Below, piece by piece: positions 23,092-35,392 of a DNA stretch of 64,000 bases. Both the position numbers and the translations under genes were made by a program. The notes under the pieces were generated by a model. The model saw only the letters and a list, made by a program, of their open reading frames with translations, had not been told where the DNA came from and did no database searches. Numbering within the stretch: position 1 is the first letter of the stretch; each line of letters begins with the position of its first letter. The stretch spans positions 286,026,492 to 286,090,491 of the forward strand of contig OY856186.1 in NCBI GenBank assembly GCA_963693315.1, in the 5' to 3' direction. The DNA comes from Diogma glabrata (lineage: Eukaryota > Arthropoda > Insecta > Diptera > Cylindrotomidae).

Positions 23092-24359
23092 TACATAGTT
23101 TCAAAACGGCATGCAACGCCAGTTTTGTGTTTGGAGAGATTTAGGACAGTGTGGCGATAGTAAGAATATCTAGTTTTTTTAATTTACACCAATAGATACG
23201 TGATTCAGTTTCGCTTAAGATCGAAATATTTCTTTCATTCCGCTGCCCTGTCAAAACTATTGTTTAATTTTAAATACTCACATTAAGAAATTTGTCGATC
23301 CTGCCCTGATATCCCAACTCTATTATATTTGTTTTAGTTCTAATACTATCAATTATTGCGTATACATAGTTGAATGTAATTAAGATAAAAGTAATAATTT
23401 ACTCTTAGAAACATACTCATTTGAATATTAAATCAAAGACTAACTCGTTTAGTTCAGACGGGTCAAAGATCAAGTTTTGCCCATATCAACCAATTTTGAA
23501 TCTCAGCTTTGGATTACGAAACATTTAGAACTGTCTATAAACTATTAAGTATATTATAAATTAATTTAATTGTTATGATTTAATATCATAAGTAATTATT
23601 TGGTTATTTATTTTAATCTAAATCGCTTATCTTTGTTTCGGCTTTAAGGTTATATGTGGTGATACTATACAAAAAAATAGCTTTTTTAATAATTAAATTA
23701 CTTTTTTTTTGTAATCATAAAAAACAATAATGCATATAATAATAGAATATTTTCTATTGTTGGATAGTCAACAAGAGTCAAGACAAAACGATAACAAGAA
23801 ATATTATGTGATTCTAACTCGTTTAATGTAAGAAATTTAAATCAACAGTTCACTATTGTATGTGTCATTTTGTTATTTAAACAAAATAAAAAAAAATAAT
23901 TTAAATACAAATAAATATCAATAAAAAGTAATAATAATTTTACGTGATAAATATGGTTTGTTGATGCGGTGATTTAATGCAAAGAAATTTTTTTATTTTG
24001 TTATTATTTGTCGCGATTGGTGACAAAGTTATTAAATATTTTTTGTTTTGTTTATATATTTGGTTTATTTAGTGGCTAGTAATACATATATATACATATA
24101 TATATTTGAAGTATTATGAAGATAAGGAATTAAAATTAAAAAAAAAATAACTGTTTAATCTTTATATGTTAATATTTTGCTATAAAGAAATATACTATAA
24201 GTTGTAGGTTGGTGAAATAGTTTTATTTTAGAGTAAATTTAAAAACACGTTTTATTTTTAAAGGTTATCTACTTATCATTAATTATTTAATTCATAAAAG
24301 TCTTGTTCGTTGTTCCTTTAGTTTTTCTCTGCGAAACATCCATTAACGCTTTTAAAGAG
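23092..24359. other. Intergenic AT-rich DNA
   Basis: No coding region, TIR or tandem structure noticed. There is a short TATATA-rich stretch near 24086-24106. Confidence 0.45.
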
Positions 24360-24480
24360 AACTCTACACCTTAGAAGTTAGAACCCATGTTGCTGTGGGT
24401 CCTAGGTCCTAAAAGGTTGTATGTGTTGTTTTGGCACAGTTTTTGATTCCTACTACACAATACATTTTATTTTAAAAAAA
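24360..24480 (+). mobile_element. Retroposon-like family, copy F (3' end only)
   Basis: Only the last ~110 bp: CCCATGTTGCTGTGGGTCCT, CTAAAAGGTTGTATGTGTTG, CTACACAATACATTTTATT and the A tail. This is the expected product of 5' truncation during reverse transcription. Confidence 0.65.
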
Positions 24481-24943
24481 TCTCTTGACCGACTCAGGTG
24501 GTCACTAAATTATAAGTGAAACACAATGTACTTTATTATTATAATTAAATAAAAATTCAATAATTTGTTACTGTATATTCATACTTAGTATTTTGCAACT
24601 AAAATATTCCTTCTACAGCTTCAGAATATGTTTTGTTTTACCACTTTTTATTTTCGATTTACCCGAGCGAAACATACAATAAACGACACACATTGCCCGA
24701 CCACCTGACTACGAGTCCCTACCGTTGGGAATTTCTTTCATACTCCATAGTCCTTAAATACTTGGAAATCTATAATCCGAATGTCATTATAACATATTTT
24801 GTTGTAATCGTTTCATATTTAGTGTTCAGTCTTCTTATTATTATTTTTCAACGTATTTTTCTCGAAACTGCTTCTTTTCGAGTTTTATTTCTCTATAGTT
24901 TGGCCCTTGTATTTTGAAAAAAAAAAATTTTCGGTAAACGGCT
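24481..24943. other. AT-rich spacer
   Basis: The ORF 24633-24917 is open but consists of AT-biased hydrophobic codons with no motif. I do not support it as a gene. Confidence 0.35.
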
Positions 24944-25175
24944 GTAAAGTTTAACTTTACTGCCGCTAGGGAGTAGCTAAAGTCTTACTTTTGATGCATT
25001 AATTTCATATTTTTAAACGAATTTAAACGTTTGCCGAAAAAATAGTGTATTGAATTCGGAGCTAAAGTGACTTTTTGTGTTTTGTCTATAATTGTCGGCC
25101 TCCCTACGGTCGCCCGCCAAACTATAGACTCAACACAAAAAGTACAACTTTAGCTCCTAATTCAATAATATACTA
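24944..25175. repeat. Foldback-type repeat with GC-rich hairpin loop (short copy)
   Basis: Begins GGTAAACGGCTGTAAAGTTT and TACTGCCGCTAGGGAG. It ends in a hairpin whose arms GGAGCTAAAGT..TTTTTGTGTT and AACACAAAAAGT..ACTTTAGCTCC enclose CGGCCTCCCTACGGTCGCCC. The same parts occur in reverse order at 35393-36010, with a longer middle, so this is a deletion form of a shared element. Confidence 0.55.
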
Positions 25176-25499
25176 TTTTTGCTGTTTTTAAAAAATTCAA
25201 AAACAGGGATAAAATTTTTTTTTAAATCCTCGCCATTTTGTGAATTTTTTTTCCAGGACCGAACCAGAGCAGAATTTTTTTGTTTCAGAACACTCCAAGA
25301 GCTAAAACCACGTCGACCCTCTTTTTATATCCCCACTTCGCCAGCCTATAACTTCGGATTTCAGATTTTTTGTTGATGTTTTATTTATATGTACTAGGAA
25401 TCGAAATTCGCCCATTGTAAATAGAAATTGTAAAAAGACCTCCCAACAAAATAGCTACAACACATTATTTCAGAGTTTGATTAACTGTTTTTGAAATTT

Positions 25500-26612
25500 G
25501 AGTTGTCAACTTATCTACTACTCAAGGCCTTTCCAACGATATACATATTGACACACCTCTGATGGGACAAATATTTTAAAATTGTACCGCAAAAATATTG
25601 CTTACGTATTTATATATAGAAGATATAGATTGATTTTGAATTGTGAAACAAATAACTTGAAAAAAAAAAACAAAATAACCGAACAAAAAATTCAAAAAAC
25701 ACACCTATCATATTTTTGCCATTTTTCCTGAAAAAAATGTCAAAATTCAACAATAAGAATTTTTCGCCATATCTACTACTCATGACCTTTCCTACAATAT
25801 ACATATTGCTACACTTTTGATGGAGCAAATATTTTAAAATTGTACCGCAAAAATATTGCTTACGTATTTATATATAGATATACATAGATGATTTTGAATT
25901 GTGAAACAAATAACTTGAAAAAAAAAACAAAAAAACCAAACAAAAAACTCAAAAAAACACAATTATCACATTTTTGTCATTTTTTCTGAAAAAATCGTCA
26001 AAATTCAAAAATAGTATTTTTCGGCACATCTACTACTCAAGACCTATCCTACGATATACAAATTGCCACACTTTTTATGGAGCAAATATTTTAAAATTGT
26101 ACCGCAAACATATTGCTTACGTATTTATATATAGATATAGATTGATTTTGAATTGTGAAACAAATAACTTGAAAAAAAAAACAAAATAACCGAACAAAAA
26201 ACTCAAAAAACACAATTATCACATTTTTGCCATTTTTTCTGAAAAAATCGTCAAAATTCAAAAAAAGTATTTTTCGGCACATCTACTACTAAAGACCTAT
26301 CCTACGATATACATATTGCCACACTTTTGATGGAGCAAATATTTTAAAGTTGCACCGCAAAAATATTGCTTACGTATTTTGAGATAGATTATATCATATA
26401 GATATAGATTGATTTTGAATTGTGAAACAAATAACTTAAAAAAAAAAAAACAAAATAACCGAACAAATAACTCAAACACAATTACAACATTTTTGCCATT
26501 TTTTCTGAAAAAATCGTCAAAATTCAAAAACAGTATTTCTCGGCACATCTACTACTCAAGACCTATCCTACCTATCCGCAAAAATATTGCTTACGTATTT
26601 ATATAATAGATT
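25500..26612 (+). repeat. Satellite-like tandem array, ~257-bp unit, about 4.3 copies
   Basis: CTACTACTCAAGGCCTTTCC and variants start units at 25516, 25773, 26030, 26283 and 26549. Each unit includes GGAGCAAATATTTTAAAATT, GTACCGCAAAAATATTGCTT, GATTTTGAATTGTGAAACAA, an A-rich block and a CTGAAAAAATCGTCAAAATT block. The short ORFs across it are by-products. The last unit is interrupted by a deletion at about 26575. Confidence 0.85.
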
Positions 26613-26981
26613 CTTGAAATTTCAATAAACATTCTGTAAAAAACGGATACTAAAAATATGCTCTATTATTTTGCTTTACTCTAAAAAATTAAAAATGCCT
26701 AAAATTTAGGCCTCTAGACCTTGTAACGAAATTGAACTTTTAGACGAAATTATAATATTATATTACACCGGAAGCTCAAAAAAAAACTATACGAACACTG
26801 TAATATACCGGTAATACACCGGTACACTGAATCTAACACAAACAACTACACTTGGAAATCTCCTACGTTTCGAATCACAGAAAAATTGTAAAGGAACTTA
26901 TTGATTGCTAACAAATAAAAATAATTTAGCTAAAAACAAATCAAAAATTATACAAATTGAAATATAAAAAAAAAGCTTAAA
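26613..26981. other. AT-rich spacer
   Basis: ACACCGGTA-type boxes recur at 26766-26825; a similar box is at 61076-61090. Nothing else seen. Confidence 0.35.
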
Positions 26982-27233
26982 TTAATATTCCTGATTAATG
27001 TTGTCTTCCAATATTATATAAAGTACGACTTGACGTTTTAATTCATAACATCCAGCGCTGTAACAGTTTTCCTTCATCAACGCAACATGTGGATGGATAA
27101 AACTACCATCGCAAACAAAAACATTCATAACATCACCAATTTGAACAACAATATTTTCTTCATTCTCTACAACTGTTCCATCTTCTAGTGTCCTTGTATA
27201 ACTAACGACGCATAATCCCCACCGGCTTTTCAT
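26982..27233 (-). pseudogene. FKBP-like peptidyl-prolyl isomerase fragment
   Basis: An 83-residue open frame. Its first half reads VVSYTRTLEDGTVVENEEN then IVVQIGDV. This matches the FKBP pattern of a V.V.YTG.LEDGT..E strand pair followed by an N/G-D-V strand, especially the FKBP8-like group that uses EE in place of DSS. After GDV the expected hydrophobic run with VIQGL..AL.LM is only partly kept (HVALMKENC), and the ARFAYG segment is lost. No flanking exon with convincing splice sites was found. It is probably a decayed fragment or retrocopy. Chance similarity is possible for so short a match. Confidence 0.4.
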
Positions 27234-27395
27234 AAGTAAAACATATCACATAAACCATCATCTGTTGTTTCCTTATCATCCTTTGCATTGATTGTTTAAT
27301 TGTTACATAAAATTTTACGTTACTCAAAAATTCTTAATAACAACTTAACATAGAACACCTTCGAACACCAAGTGATTTTCCTAATGATGATGCAC

Positions 27396-27447
27396 AAATT
27401 AAAACAGCTGGTTTGAGCTGTCAAAATATTTTCGGGAAAAAGCTATA
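27396..27447. repeat. Fragment of the 3882-4950 foldback element
   Basis: ACAAATTAAAACAGCTGGTT through TTTTCGGGAAAAA is essentially identical to 4704-4750 in the right arm of the hAT foldback, showing that family has other copies nearby. Confidence 0.65.
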
Positions 27448-28104
27448 TAATATAGTTTTAGAAAATGATGAAAGTTGAACAAATTAACTCATTTTTGTTT
27501 CTCTGCTTTTAATTTATAATTTGGTTTTTTCTCACAATAATCAAACTAAATTACTCATTTACAAATATGGTTTCTTTTTTTTCAATGATTTTGAACCAAT
27601 AAATTTCTTAATTAAACAACATCATCACTCTTTTTATGAAAAATAAATTAACAACCAAACAATTTTTTTTTTTAACATTTTTACACAAAAAATTTGATTT
27701 TTATTTATATATTATTTCAAAAAAAAACTTAAACAATTATTGTAATAAATTAAATTTTAACACACATTTAAAATAAAATTTATTCTTAATAACATCTATA
27801 TTATTTTTTCAATCTCCAAATTATTCTGATTGCCCTGCTCCAAACAATTTGATCTTTTATATAGCATATTATCGATCTTCTGTTTCATTTTCCAATAAGC
27901 AATTCTCGTTTTGTTAAAAATAAAAAAAATCATTTATCCAAACATGTTTATTAATTGAAATTGAGTGACGTAACTAAAACGTCAACAGTAGTACAAAAAA
28001 ATGTAGCTACATTTACCATAATTAAAGAGAATAAATTAATGATTTTAAATACTATTATTTTAAAGTAAAAATTGAAAATTGTCCGTCGTTACAACCTGTA
28101 GCTA
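27448..28104. other. AT-rich spacer
   Basis: Homopolymer-rich DNA. No gene or repeat border recognised. Confidence 0.4.
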
Positions 28105-28770
28105 GATTCTGGTTGTATGGAATTATTTCGTGAAATGAGATTTCGTAATAAATGAGATTTTTCAGTTCAGTGGAATGAGAAAATAAATTCCGTGTTTGTG
28201 GGATGTGAACTGTCAAATTATCTCGTCAACGAATTTAATGATGGAATGATATTATTTGCTTTGAAATTTAGTATAGGCGCACAAAAATTTAAAAAAAAAT
28301 GTAACTGTAAATGTGACTTGTACAGAGTACTATCATTTGCAAAACTATCGGGTTGATGGTGAACGGTTTTTAGTTATATCAACATTTAAATAAAATTTTA
28401 CCAGATACCAAGAACATATTAGCTAATTAATTAGTTTAATATTGGCATACAACGATTGTTCATAGTTTTGAATAATTTTAACGTATTGTATCTTAATCAA
28501 AAACGATCATATAAGAATCGTAACTATATTAAATATTATTCATACAACAGTAAAATTAAAAAATTATTCTAAAACTAATAAATCACAGTTATCTTTTCAT
28601 CCAATTCAAAATCCGGTTGAACACTTGAACTTAGAACTTGTACTAAAAACGATATCTCGAAAAGAGAACGAGAATACCAATTAGTGGAATGGAATTATTT
28701 AGTGAGAAATCAAAATTCGAGGAAAAAAGTAATTCCATTCCACTTTATTTTTTCTCACAGAACCAGAATC
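28105..28770. mobile_element. Possible MITE with GATTCTGGTT ends
   Basis: GATTCTGGTT at 28105-28114 and its inverse at 28761-28770. Between them, GGAATTATTT..GTGA motifs recur in both orientations, and a 62-bp hairpin at 28683-28744 pairs AGTGGAATGGAATTA with TAATTCCATTCCACT. No TSD or coding region. Confidence 0.35.
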
Positions 28771-29394
28771 GAGGTAGAGAATGCCCCCTTAAATACAGCA
28801 ATATAATAATATCTCGAATAAACTTTAGGACTACTCGATGTGTAAAGTATTTTATATATACTTAATTACTTCGGTTTTGAAAAATCCAAAGTATTGAATT
28901 CTCGAGAAAAAAGCGAAATTCTTACCCTCACGTTTTTTTGGCGTTTCTCGACGTTTTAGGACCTACTGATGCTAAGACAGGAAAAAATGTCTGCCGGCCG
29001 GCCGTCACAACCGACAAAATCTCGAAAACCGCTAGAGTTTCAAAAATTTTGTTTTCTAAAAATAGTTATACTCAATAGGAAGAGCCGAAAGGACAGGATG
29101 TTCGATAACTGTACCGGAAGTGTATCAAAAAATCGTTAAGTGTGTCAAAACAAGGAAATTAGCATATTGTTTGCTTTAAAAACGTTCATTTTAAGTGATC
29201 GTAACCTTAAATTTAAAGAAATCTTGATAGTAGCGATTGGTATGTGAGACCAAAAGTTGTGAGTTATTGTCAAGTGTGTCAAAAGATTGATTTTCATTTA
29301 TTTGTTTACCCAATTTTTGTGAAGGAAAAATAAAATTAGATATTTGTATGACATGAAATGTGATGAACATGAAAATGGACACATGTAAATTTTA
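28771..29394. other. Spacer, nothing coding recognised
   Basis: Includes a GC-rich patch CTGCCGGCCGGCCGTCAC at 28992-29009 that stands out from the background; significance unknown. Confidence 0.35.
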
Positions 29395-30030
29395 GATTTT
29401 ATTATAATTTTTGGACGATTTTTGGAATTATGAAAAAAGTTTGTGTTTTTGATTTTGTTATAATTTTTGCGATATTTTTGTGAAGAAAAATAAAATTAAT
29501 TATTTGTATGATATGAAATGTGATGAACATGAAATACGACATGAAAATTTTAGATTTTATTATAATCTTAGGAATTTTGAAAAAAGTTTGTATTTTTGGT
29601 TTTGTTACAATTTTTGCGATACTTTTAGAATTTTGAAAAAAGTTTGTTTTTTTGATTATAGTTTTTGCAATAGTTTTAGAATTTTGAAAAAAGTTACTTC
29701 GGCTGAATTTAAATTTTTGGAATATTTTTAGAATTTTGAAAAAGTTTAAATTTTTGATTTTATTATAGTTTTTGGAATTTTGAAAAAAGTTTTTTTTTTG
29801 ATTTTGTTATAATTTTTGAAATATTTTTAGAATTTTGTAAAAAGTTTATATATTTGATTTTTTTATAATTTTTGCAATAATTTAAAATTTTTTTGAATAA
29901 ATTTAAATTTTTGATTTTGTAATAATTTCTGGAATATTTTTAGAATTTTGAAAAAAAGTTTAAACTTTTGTTTTTATTATAATTTTTGGAATATTTTTAA
30001 TCCATTATTGATTTCTGAAAGAAATTTGAA
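29395..30030 (+). repeat. Degenerate AT-rich tandem array, ~50-60-bp unit
   Basis: The unit ATTTTTAGAATTTTGAAAAAAGTTT followed by TTTTTGATTTTATTATAATTT recurs roughly a dozen times with drift. At the 5' side a duplicated GATATGAAATGTGATGAACA segment (29345 and 29511) starts the array. Confidence 0.75.
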
Positions 30031-30404
30031 TGTTTGATTTTGTAATACATATTTCTCGAAACGCTAAATGGAGAGGTTTTTGAGTAGTTTGCTGAGTGCA
30101 TCATCTTTTCACTAAATTATGCTAATATATGATCTGTTATAATTTTCCGGCAACGTTTTGATGTTTCGTGTTAGTTTTGTAATAAATTTCTAAAAAGAGG
30201 TCAAATACCTGTACTTTTACAAAAAGTTTTATGGTTGATATACATCGCTGCCGATAGCTAAAAACTAATCCTTAACCAAAACCGAAGTCTTGATATCGCA
30301 GAGCTGTGAAATTTCAGCCCCTTCATATATTTCTCTTTTAAATTTAGTTTTAAAATTTATGTATTTCATGCATTCTTCATTTACATGAATTTGATCTGTG
30401 GCGG

Positions 30405-30570
30405 ATAGGCCTTCGAATATCCTGCCCGGATTAGAACAAATAGGACGTGTCCTATTAGTTAAATTAGGTATGATTTCTGATAGGAACCGGATGCAAATAC
30501 CCTATTAGGACTTACCTTATTACACCATGCTTTGGTCCGGATCATATTGGAACAAAATGCTTGTCGGGCA
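30405..30570. repeat. Dispersed repeat shared with the 48 kb and 52 kb palindrome arms
   Basis: GATTTCTGATAGG.ACCGGA.GCAAAT, CTATTAGGA.TTACCTTATTA and GGTCCGGATCAT are shared with 52010-52145 (same orientation) and with the mirrored 48000-48140. Probably a fragment of one uncharacterised mobile element. Confidence 0.6.
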
Positions 30571-31680
30571 GTTACAACTTAATTTTATTTCCTTTCCTGT
30601 CGTAGGCACTTTATTTTGTGATTGACAGCATTTCCTTATATTCAAAGTTGAGTCATGTCAACCTTTTGATGCTATCCAAATCCAGCACAACTACCTCATA
30701 CTTACCAGTAGAACTGATTCGTGTCGTCTAGCAATATGGTTTTGTATTTGTATATAAGGTCAAACAGTTAATCTGACTGTTGATCATAGTGTTCGTATCT
30801 TAGAGTAAAGCATTGATGTTTCATTTGCACTTTTTAGCCCACTGAACAAGCGACCATCAAACGTAGATCATTTCTACCGCCTACTCTAAACTACTCATGA
30901 CTTATAGCATAGCCGCATCATGCTGATCGCTAAAGCTCAAAAGAGGTCTAGCTGGAACGTGTTGACTAACAAGACTGGCACAGATGGGTTCTCCAAACTC
31001 ACTGTAGTCTAACTTCTTCTATAGACCCTCTTCAACTACCACTATGAGTTATGACATGATGTTGCTGACTAGCACCGTAAAATAATTCAATTAATAATCT
31101 ATAATTGGTTATCTAAAATTGAACCCCTTACCAATGTATAACAATTTTTACACAATTTTAATTAATCTATTTTACTACAATATGATTAAATTTTCAATTA
31201 AAAAAAAACAATTAAATTACGTCACAATAGATAGCCAATTGTAGGTAGATAATTTAATTATTGTTTTTTTTCCTACATTTGTTGTTGTTGTTGATCGCAT
31301 TTTTATGATTTTATTTTATAATTCCATTGTAATTACTCAGATTTGATGTGAATGTGAATACTTTTATTACATACAAGTAAAAAAATTGAATAAACTTAAG
31401 ATATTATGAAATAAAAGTAAAAATAAATAACATAAGATTGAATCTCTAAGTATATTATAATTGATATAACAAGAGGTGTGATTCCGATTATGTTATTGTT
31501 TTGAAGAATTATTGCAGAACTTCTTTGCATAGTCAAATATTCGATTTCATCGAAGTTATAAAAAATATTCGATTTCATACAAAACTGGCTTTTGCTAATC
31601 AGGACTTAGACTTGTTTAAATAAGTTAAAAAAACGTATTTGATTTGTTTACATGCATTAATTTTAGCTTATAATAATATC
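30571..31680. other. Spacer of higher complexity, no assignment
   Basis: 30590-31080 has more balanced composition than its surroundings but no long frame and no protein I recognise. 31080-31680 is AT-rich. Confidence 0.35.
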
Positions 31681-33110
31681 CATGACCAGACGACCCCAGT
31701 TTTGCCATCCTATATCACGAAGTTGTTTGGTAGTGGCAACACGCCAGCGTTGTTTGGGTCTTCCTCTCCGACGAACACCAACTGGTCGTTACTGAGAATT
31801 TTTCATTATTCTTTCTAATGCAGCCCTTTCTACATGACCAAACCATTTAATCCGATTTGATTTAATGAATCGATTAATTGCATCGCAACCTCCAAGGGGT
31901 TGTGTCATTTTATGATTCCTTCGAATTCTTTATTGATTTACAGAAACTTGATATAGATTAAAATTGTTCGTAGGACTTTCCTCTTGAATGTTGGTAGAAT
32001 TCTACAATCAGTGGGAGTTAGTGTTCAGCTTTCACTTCCATAGATTATCTCCACAATGACCGCAAAAGATGTTTTGATCGCAGAAGTTTTGAGTGTGTCT
32101 ATGAAAACTCTATGTGTTGCAGTGACGCGCTTTAATATACGCCTGCATGTCATTTGAGAAAGTTTTAATATACCAGAGTCCAGAGGTACAAAGTTTTTCG
32201 AGCGTTATACTTCATAGTTGCCAGATTTGCAAGAGAATATATTTCTGGATATTGTTTTTTCGGTATATATAATTTAGTTTTTTGGGTTTAGATGCATAAC
32301 TTAAGCTAAGATGTTTAGCTCTTCCTTGATTCAAGTGGTACGAGTTTTCTTCATATCTCTTGATTTACGCCAGGGAATCGCAAGACGATATTGCATAGTC
32401 AAGAATTTTACACGATTTGTTAAAGATGCAGTTTTTTGTCTTGATTCAGCTTTTTTTTATCGCTGACCTATAAGGGCCAAATTAAATGGTACGGGCAATA
32501 GTGCATCACCTTGTTTAACCTCTGATGTTATCTCAAAAGGGTTAGAATCTCCATTCGATTACTACTCTACAATTTGATCCCGATGATGTGAGTTTACACA
32601 AAGAAACAAATTTCTGTGGGATACCATATAGGCATATGAGCGCGGACCAAAGATTGTCGCGAATGATTGGGACGAAAACCACACTGATAGTTATCGATGA
32701 CCCCAAACGGGATCGGGAACATGCAGTGTTCAGCAATGCGATGCCACTGTAATTTGCACACTTAACACGGTTGCCTTATGTATAGTGGAACCAAGGCAGC
32801 TGTTTCCATTCAGCGGGTAATTTTTCAAGATTTGCTGTTCCATTTTTAATTAGTACTGCGGGGATTCCATTGTTGCTGTTGTGATTTGTCATTTTTCAGT
32901 ATATGTTGATGGTGACCTCCACTTCTTCTATTGTTGCGTAAGAGACAAAAATCTCTTCACTTGATGTAGCAATTGCACGAATTGGATGAACTTCATTCGT
33001 TCTATGCAGTAGATCTTGAAAGTGGGATCGCCATACGACCAGCCTATCAAGTTCATTTGTGATAAGCTCGTTGTTTCCATTTTTGATAACTGTTTCAACG
33101 TTGCTTTGTG
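31681..33110 (-). pseudogene. Decayed RTE-like non-LTR retrotransposon (reverse transcriptase and C-terminus)
   Basis: Minus-strand peptide pieces in order: NNELITNELDRLVVWRSHF (about 33070), CANYSGIALLNTACS (32760-32715), DNYQCGFRPNHS (about 32690), FEITSEVKQGDALLPV and PFNLAL (32535-32470), IVEIIYGSES with TLTPTD (about 32050), ILPTFKRKVLRTI (about 31990), GHVERAALERIMKN (about 31840) and RRGRPKQRWRVATTKQL (about 31775). This is the motif series of RTE-type LINE RTs. Multiple stops and frameshifts are present, and the YxDD box is not recognisable. The 3' end is near 31680. Confidence 0.75.
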
Positions 33111-34195
33111 GATTATCCAGTGAGAAAAGAAAGTGCTAGACTAGAAATAACTAAACCATACATCATACCCAGCATTAGCTTCACTTGCATTAAAGTCGTT
33201 ATTGTTACTGGTAAGATACAAGCTGTTACCAGGGTAGCACGAAGTGGACGCAGAATTTTGTTACCCTTCCAATGGTTTTTGGTTCGAGATTAGATTTGGC
33301 GATGTTCAATGCCATAATATTTTACTTGATGGCCGACATTTTTCTAAGTGTTCATAACTGAATATAACTTTATAGCATACGTAAATTTTTTTTGGCTTCA
33401 TCGAAGGCGTATGGAAGAAGATTACATGGGGAAGGCGATCCGTCTTGCCCAAGTTTATAAAATAAAACTATTTTCAAAATATTATTTTTTCTTTTTTAAA
33501 ATTAATTTCCCTTGCTGAATGAGTTTTTGAATGACATTAACAAATTTAATAAAATAAACAAACTCTGATGTTGTTTCATAAACTGATTCAATATCAATAA
33601 AATATTAATAGTTAATTTGCAAAAATAAATTAAGTAATAATTTTAGTTTGACTTAATTTATTCCTAAAAATTATAAATGCAATAAGTATATACATATATT
33701 GAAAATATAATAAACAAACAACAGCAAAATGTGCATTTTCTTTGTGCATAAATAATTCTAGTGAAATTTATATTATATGTATTGGCAAATTTAACGGTTT
33801 TTAATTTTAATCGAAAGAAAATGATTACTCCCATATCGCAACTATTTATTTTATTTGATTCGTTTATGCTGTTTATTGAAGAATAAAAATTAAAGAAAGT
33901 TTTTTCATTTTAATTTATCGATTATTAGTTAATGATTTTATTTATCTATTTAGTAAATAAATAAACTTAGTTGTTTGAGTGTGAAAATTGAAAATAATTG
34001 CGAAAATGGCAAATAGTTTTATGATTCATAAGAAAGACATGGATATCCTGTGCAAGTTCAAAATTTAATTTACGGATGAATATTTTTTATTAATTGAATT
34101 CTTCGTTATGGCGATATAAATTATCATCGGCATTACCAAGATATACACTGCGTTTATTGCATCATATATGATATAACTCTATATATGTTGGGTTT
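33111..34195. other. Spacer, mostly AT-rich
   Basis: 33111-33460 may be more of the LINE's 5' side but is too decayed to read. The rest is AT-rich without features. Confidence 0.35.
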
Positions 34196-34611
34196 AATCA
34201 TTCAGGAAAACACTAAACAGAATGTCACATGGTCAAGGAATATGCCATTAGCATGGATTATTGGCGATTACATTTAGATAGATTTCATATAAAAATCTAC
34301 CAATGTACATATTTAGCTTTGTTCCTGCAAATTTTTAAAAAACATTTCACACTTTTAATTTATTTTGGTTTCCTTTATCTTATCATAAAGTATTTACTAA
34401 TGTCATATTTTATTATGTGATAAAATTTATCGTTTAGTTATACGATTTTTTTTAAAAAAGGAAGGAAATGTGCGTCCATCAACATCTTACTCTCAGAATT
34501 CATGGTGTTGTAGGATCTAGGTGCTAAAAAGATTCTATATGTTGTGGTGTCAGTGTATGACACATATGTATTTTAATTCCTAATACACAACACATTTTAT
34601 TTTAAAAAAAA
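34196..34611 (+). mobile_element. Retroposon-like family, copy E (5'-truncated)
   Basis: Shares GTCAAGGAATATGCCATTAGC, CTGCAAATTTTTAAAAA, TGTGATAAAATTTATCGTTTAG and ACACAACACATTTTATTTTA plus the A tail with copies A-D. The first ~250 bp are missing or unrecognisable. Confidence 0.65.
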
Positions 34612-35392
34612 TCGGCGATCATGTTTTGAAACTATGTATAACAATAGTTGTTATACTCTTCCCTCACATAATAAAACTACATTTTCAGTTTCTCTGGCAC
34701 GAAGCACAGTTGCATATTACAAAATACAAAATAAATTTTCGTGAAACGTTTTCAAAAACGCCTTGAAACGTCTTTAAATGTTTTTCGAACCTATTCTCCA
34801 GAACTATTATTAATATTTATTCTTTGAGCGTTAGGGCTGTTCGAGTGGATGATTGGATAATGGATTACACATTAACTATTGTGTTTTCAAGTCGCAGGGC
34901 ATGTTTGTCTTTTGTACAGAGGTGTTACAAATAAATAATAAAATGAATCAGAAATCAATTTTCACCGAAAATTAAAAACAAACTAAAATGGAAGAAATTT
35001 AATTATATAGTTTTGGAGCTCGGTTAAATCACTATATAATTTTATTTGATTTTTGTTATTCGCAAAATGTCCTTTTTGATGTTACGCAAACATTTTTTCT
35101 TGAGGATGATCGGAAGATCGAAACACGTGTAAAAGTATTTATAGAATTTAACTCGCTTTTTAAGAAAATAAATTAAAATGTTTATATAATTAACACTGTT
35201 TGCCGTTGGCACTTGGCGTAAGTTTTCAAATAACATAATGTCAATCTCTTGTACGCAACTTTACGCAAATAAAATGTTTATATAAAATACTTATATATGC
35301 ATATATGTTTAAATTATGAAAAATACAATAGTTTTTTTTTCCGTAAAATGAAAACGGATTTTTTGCAACTACATATACACAAAAATTAAATT
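34612..35392. other. Spacer, nothing recognised
   Basis: AT-rich, no supported ORF or repeat. Confidence 0.4.

Noticed and set aside
25974..26606. Repeated short ORFs of similar sequence at 25.6-26.6 kb
   Set aside because: They are frame readings of the 257-bp tandem repeat, with no independent coding evidence.
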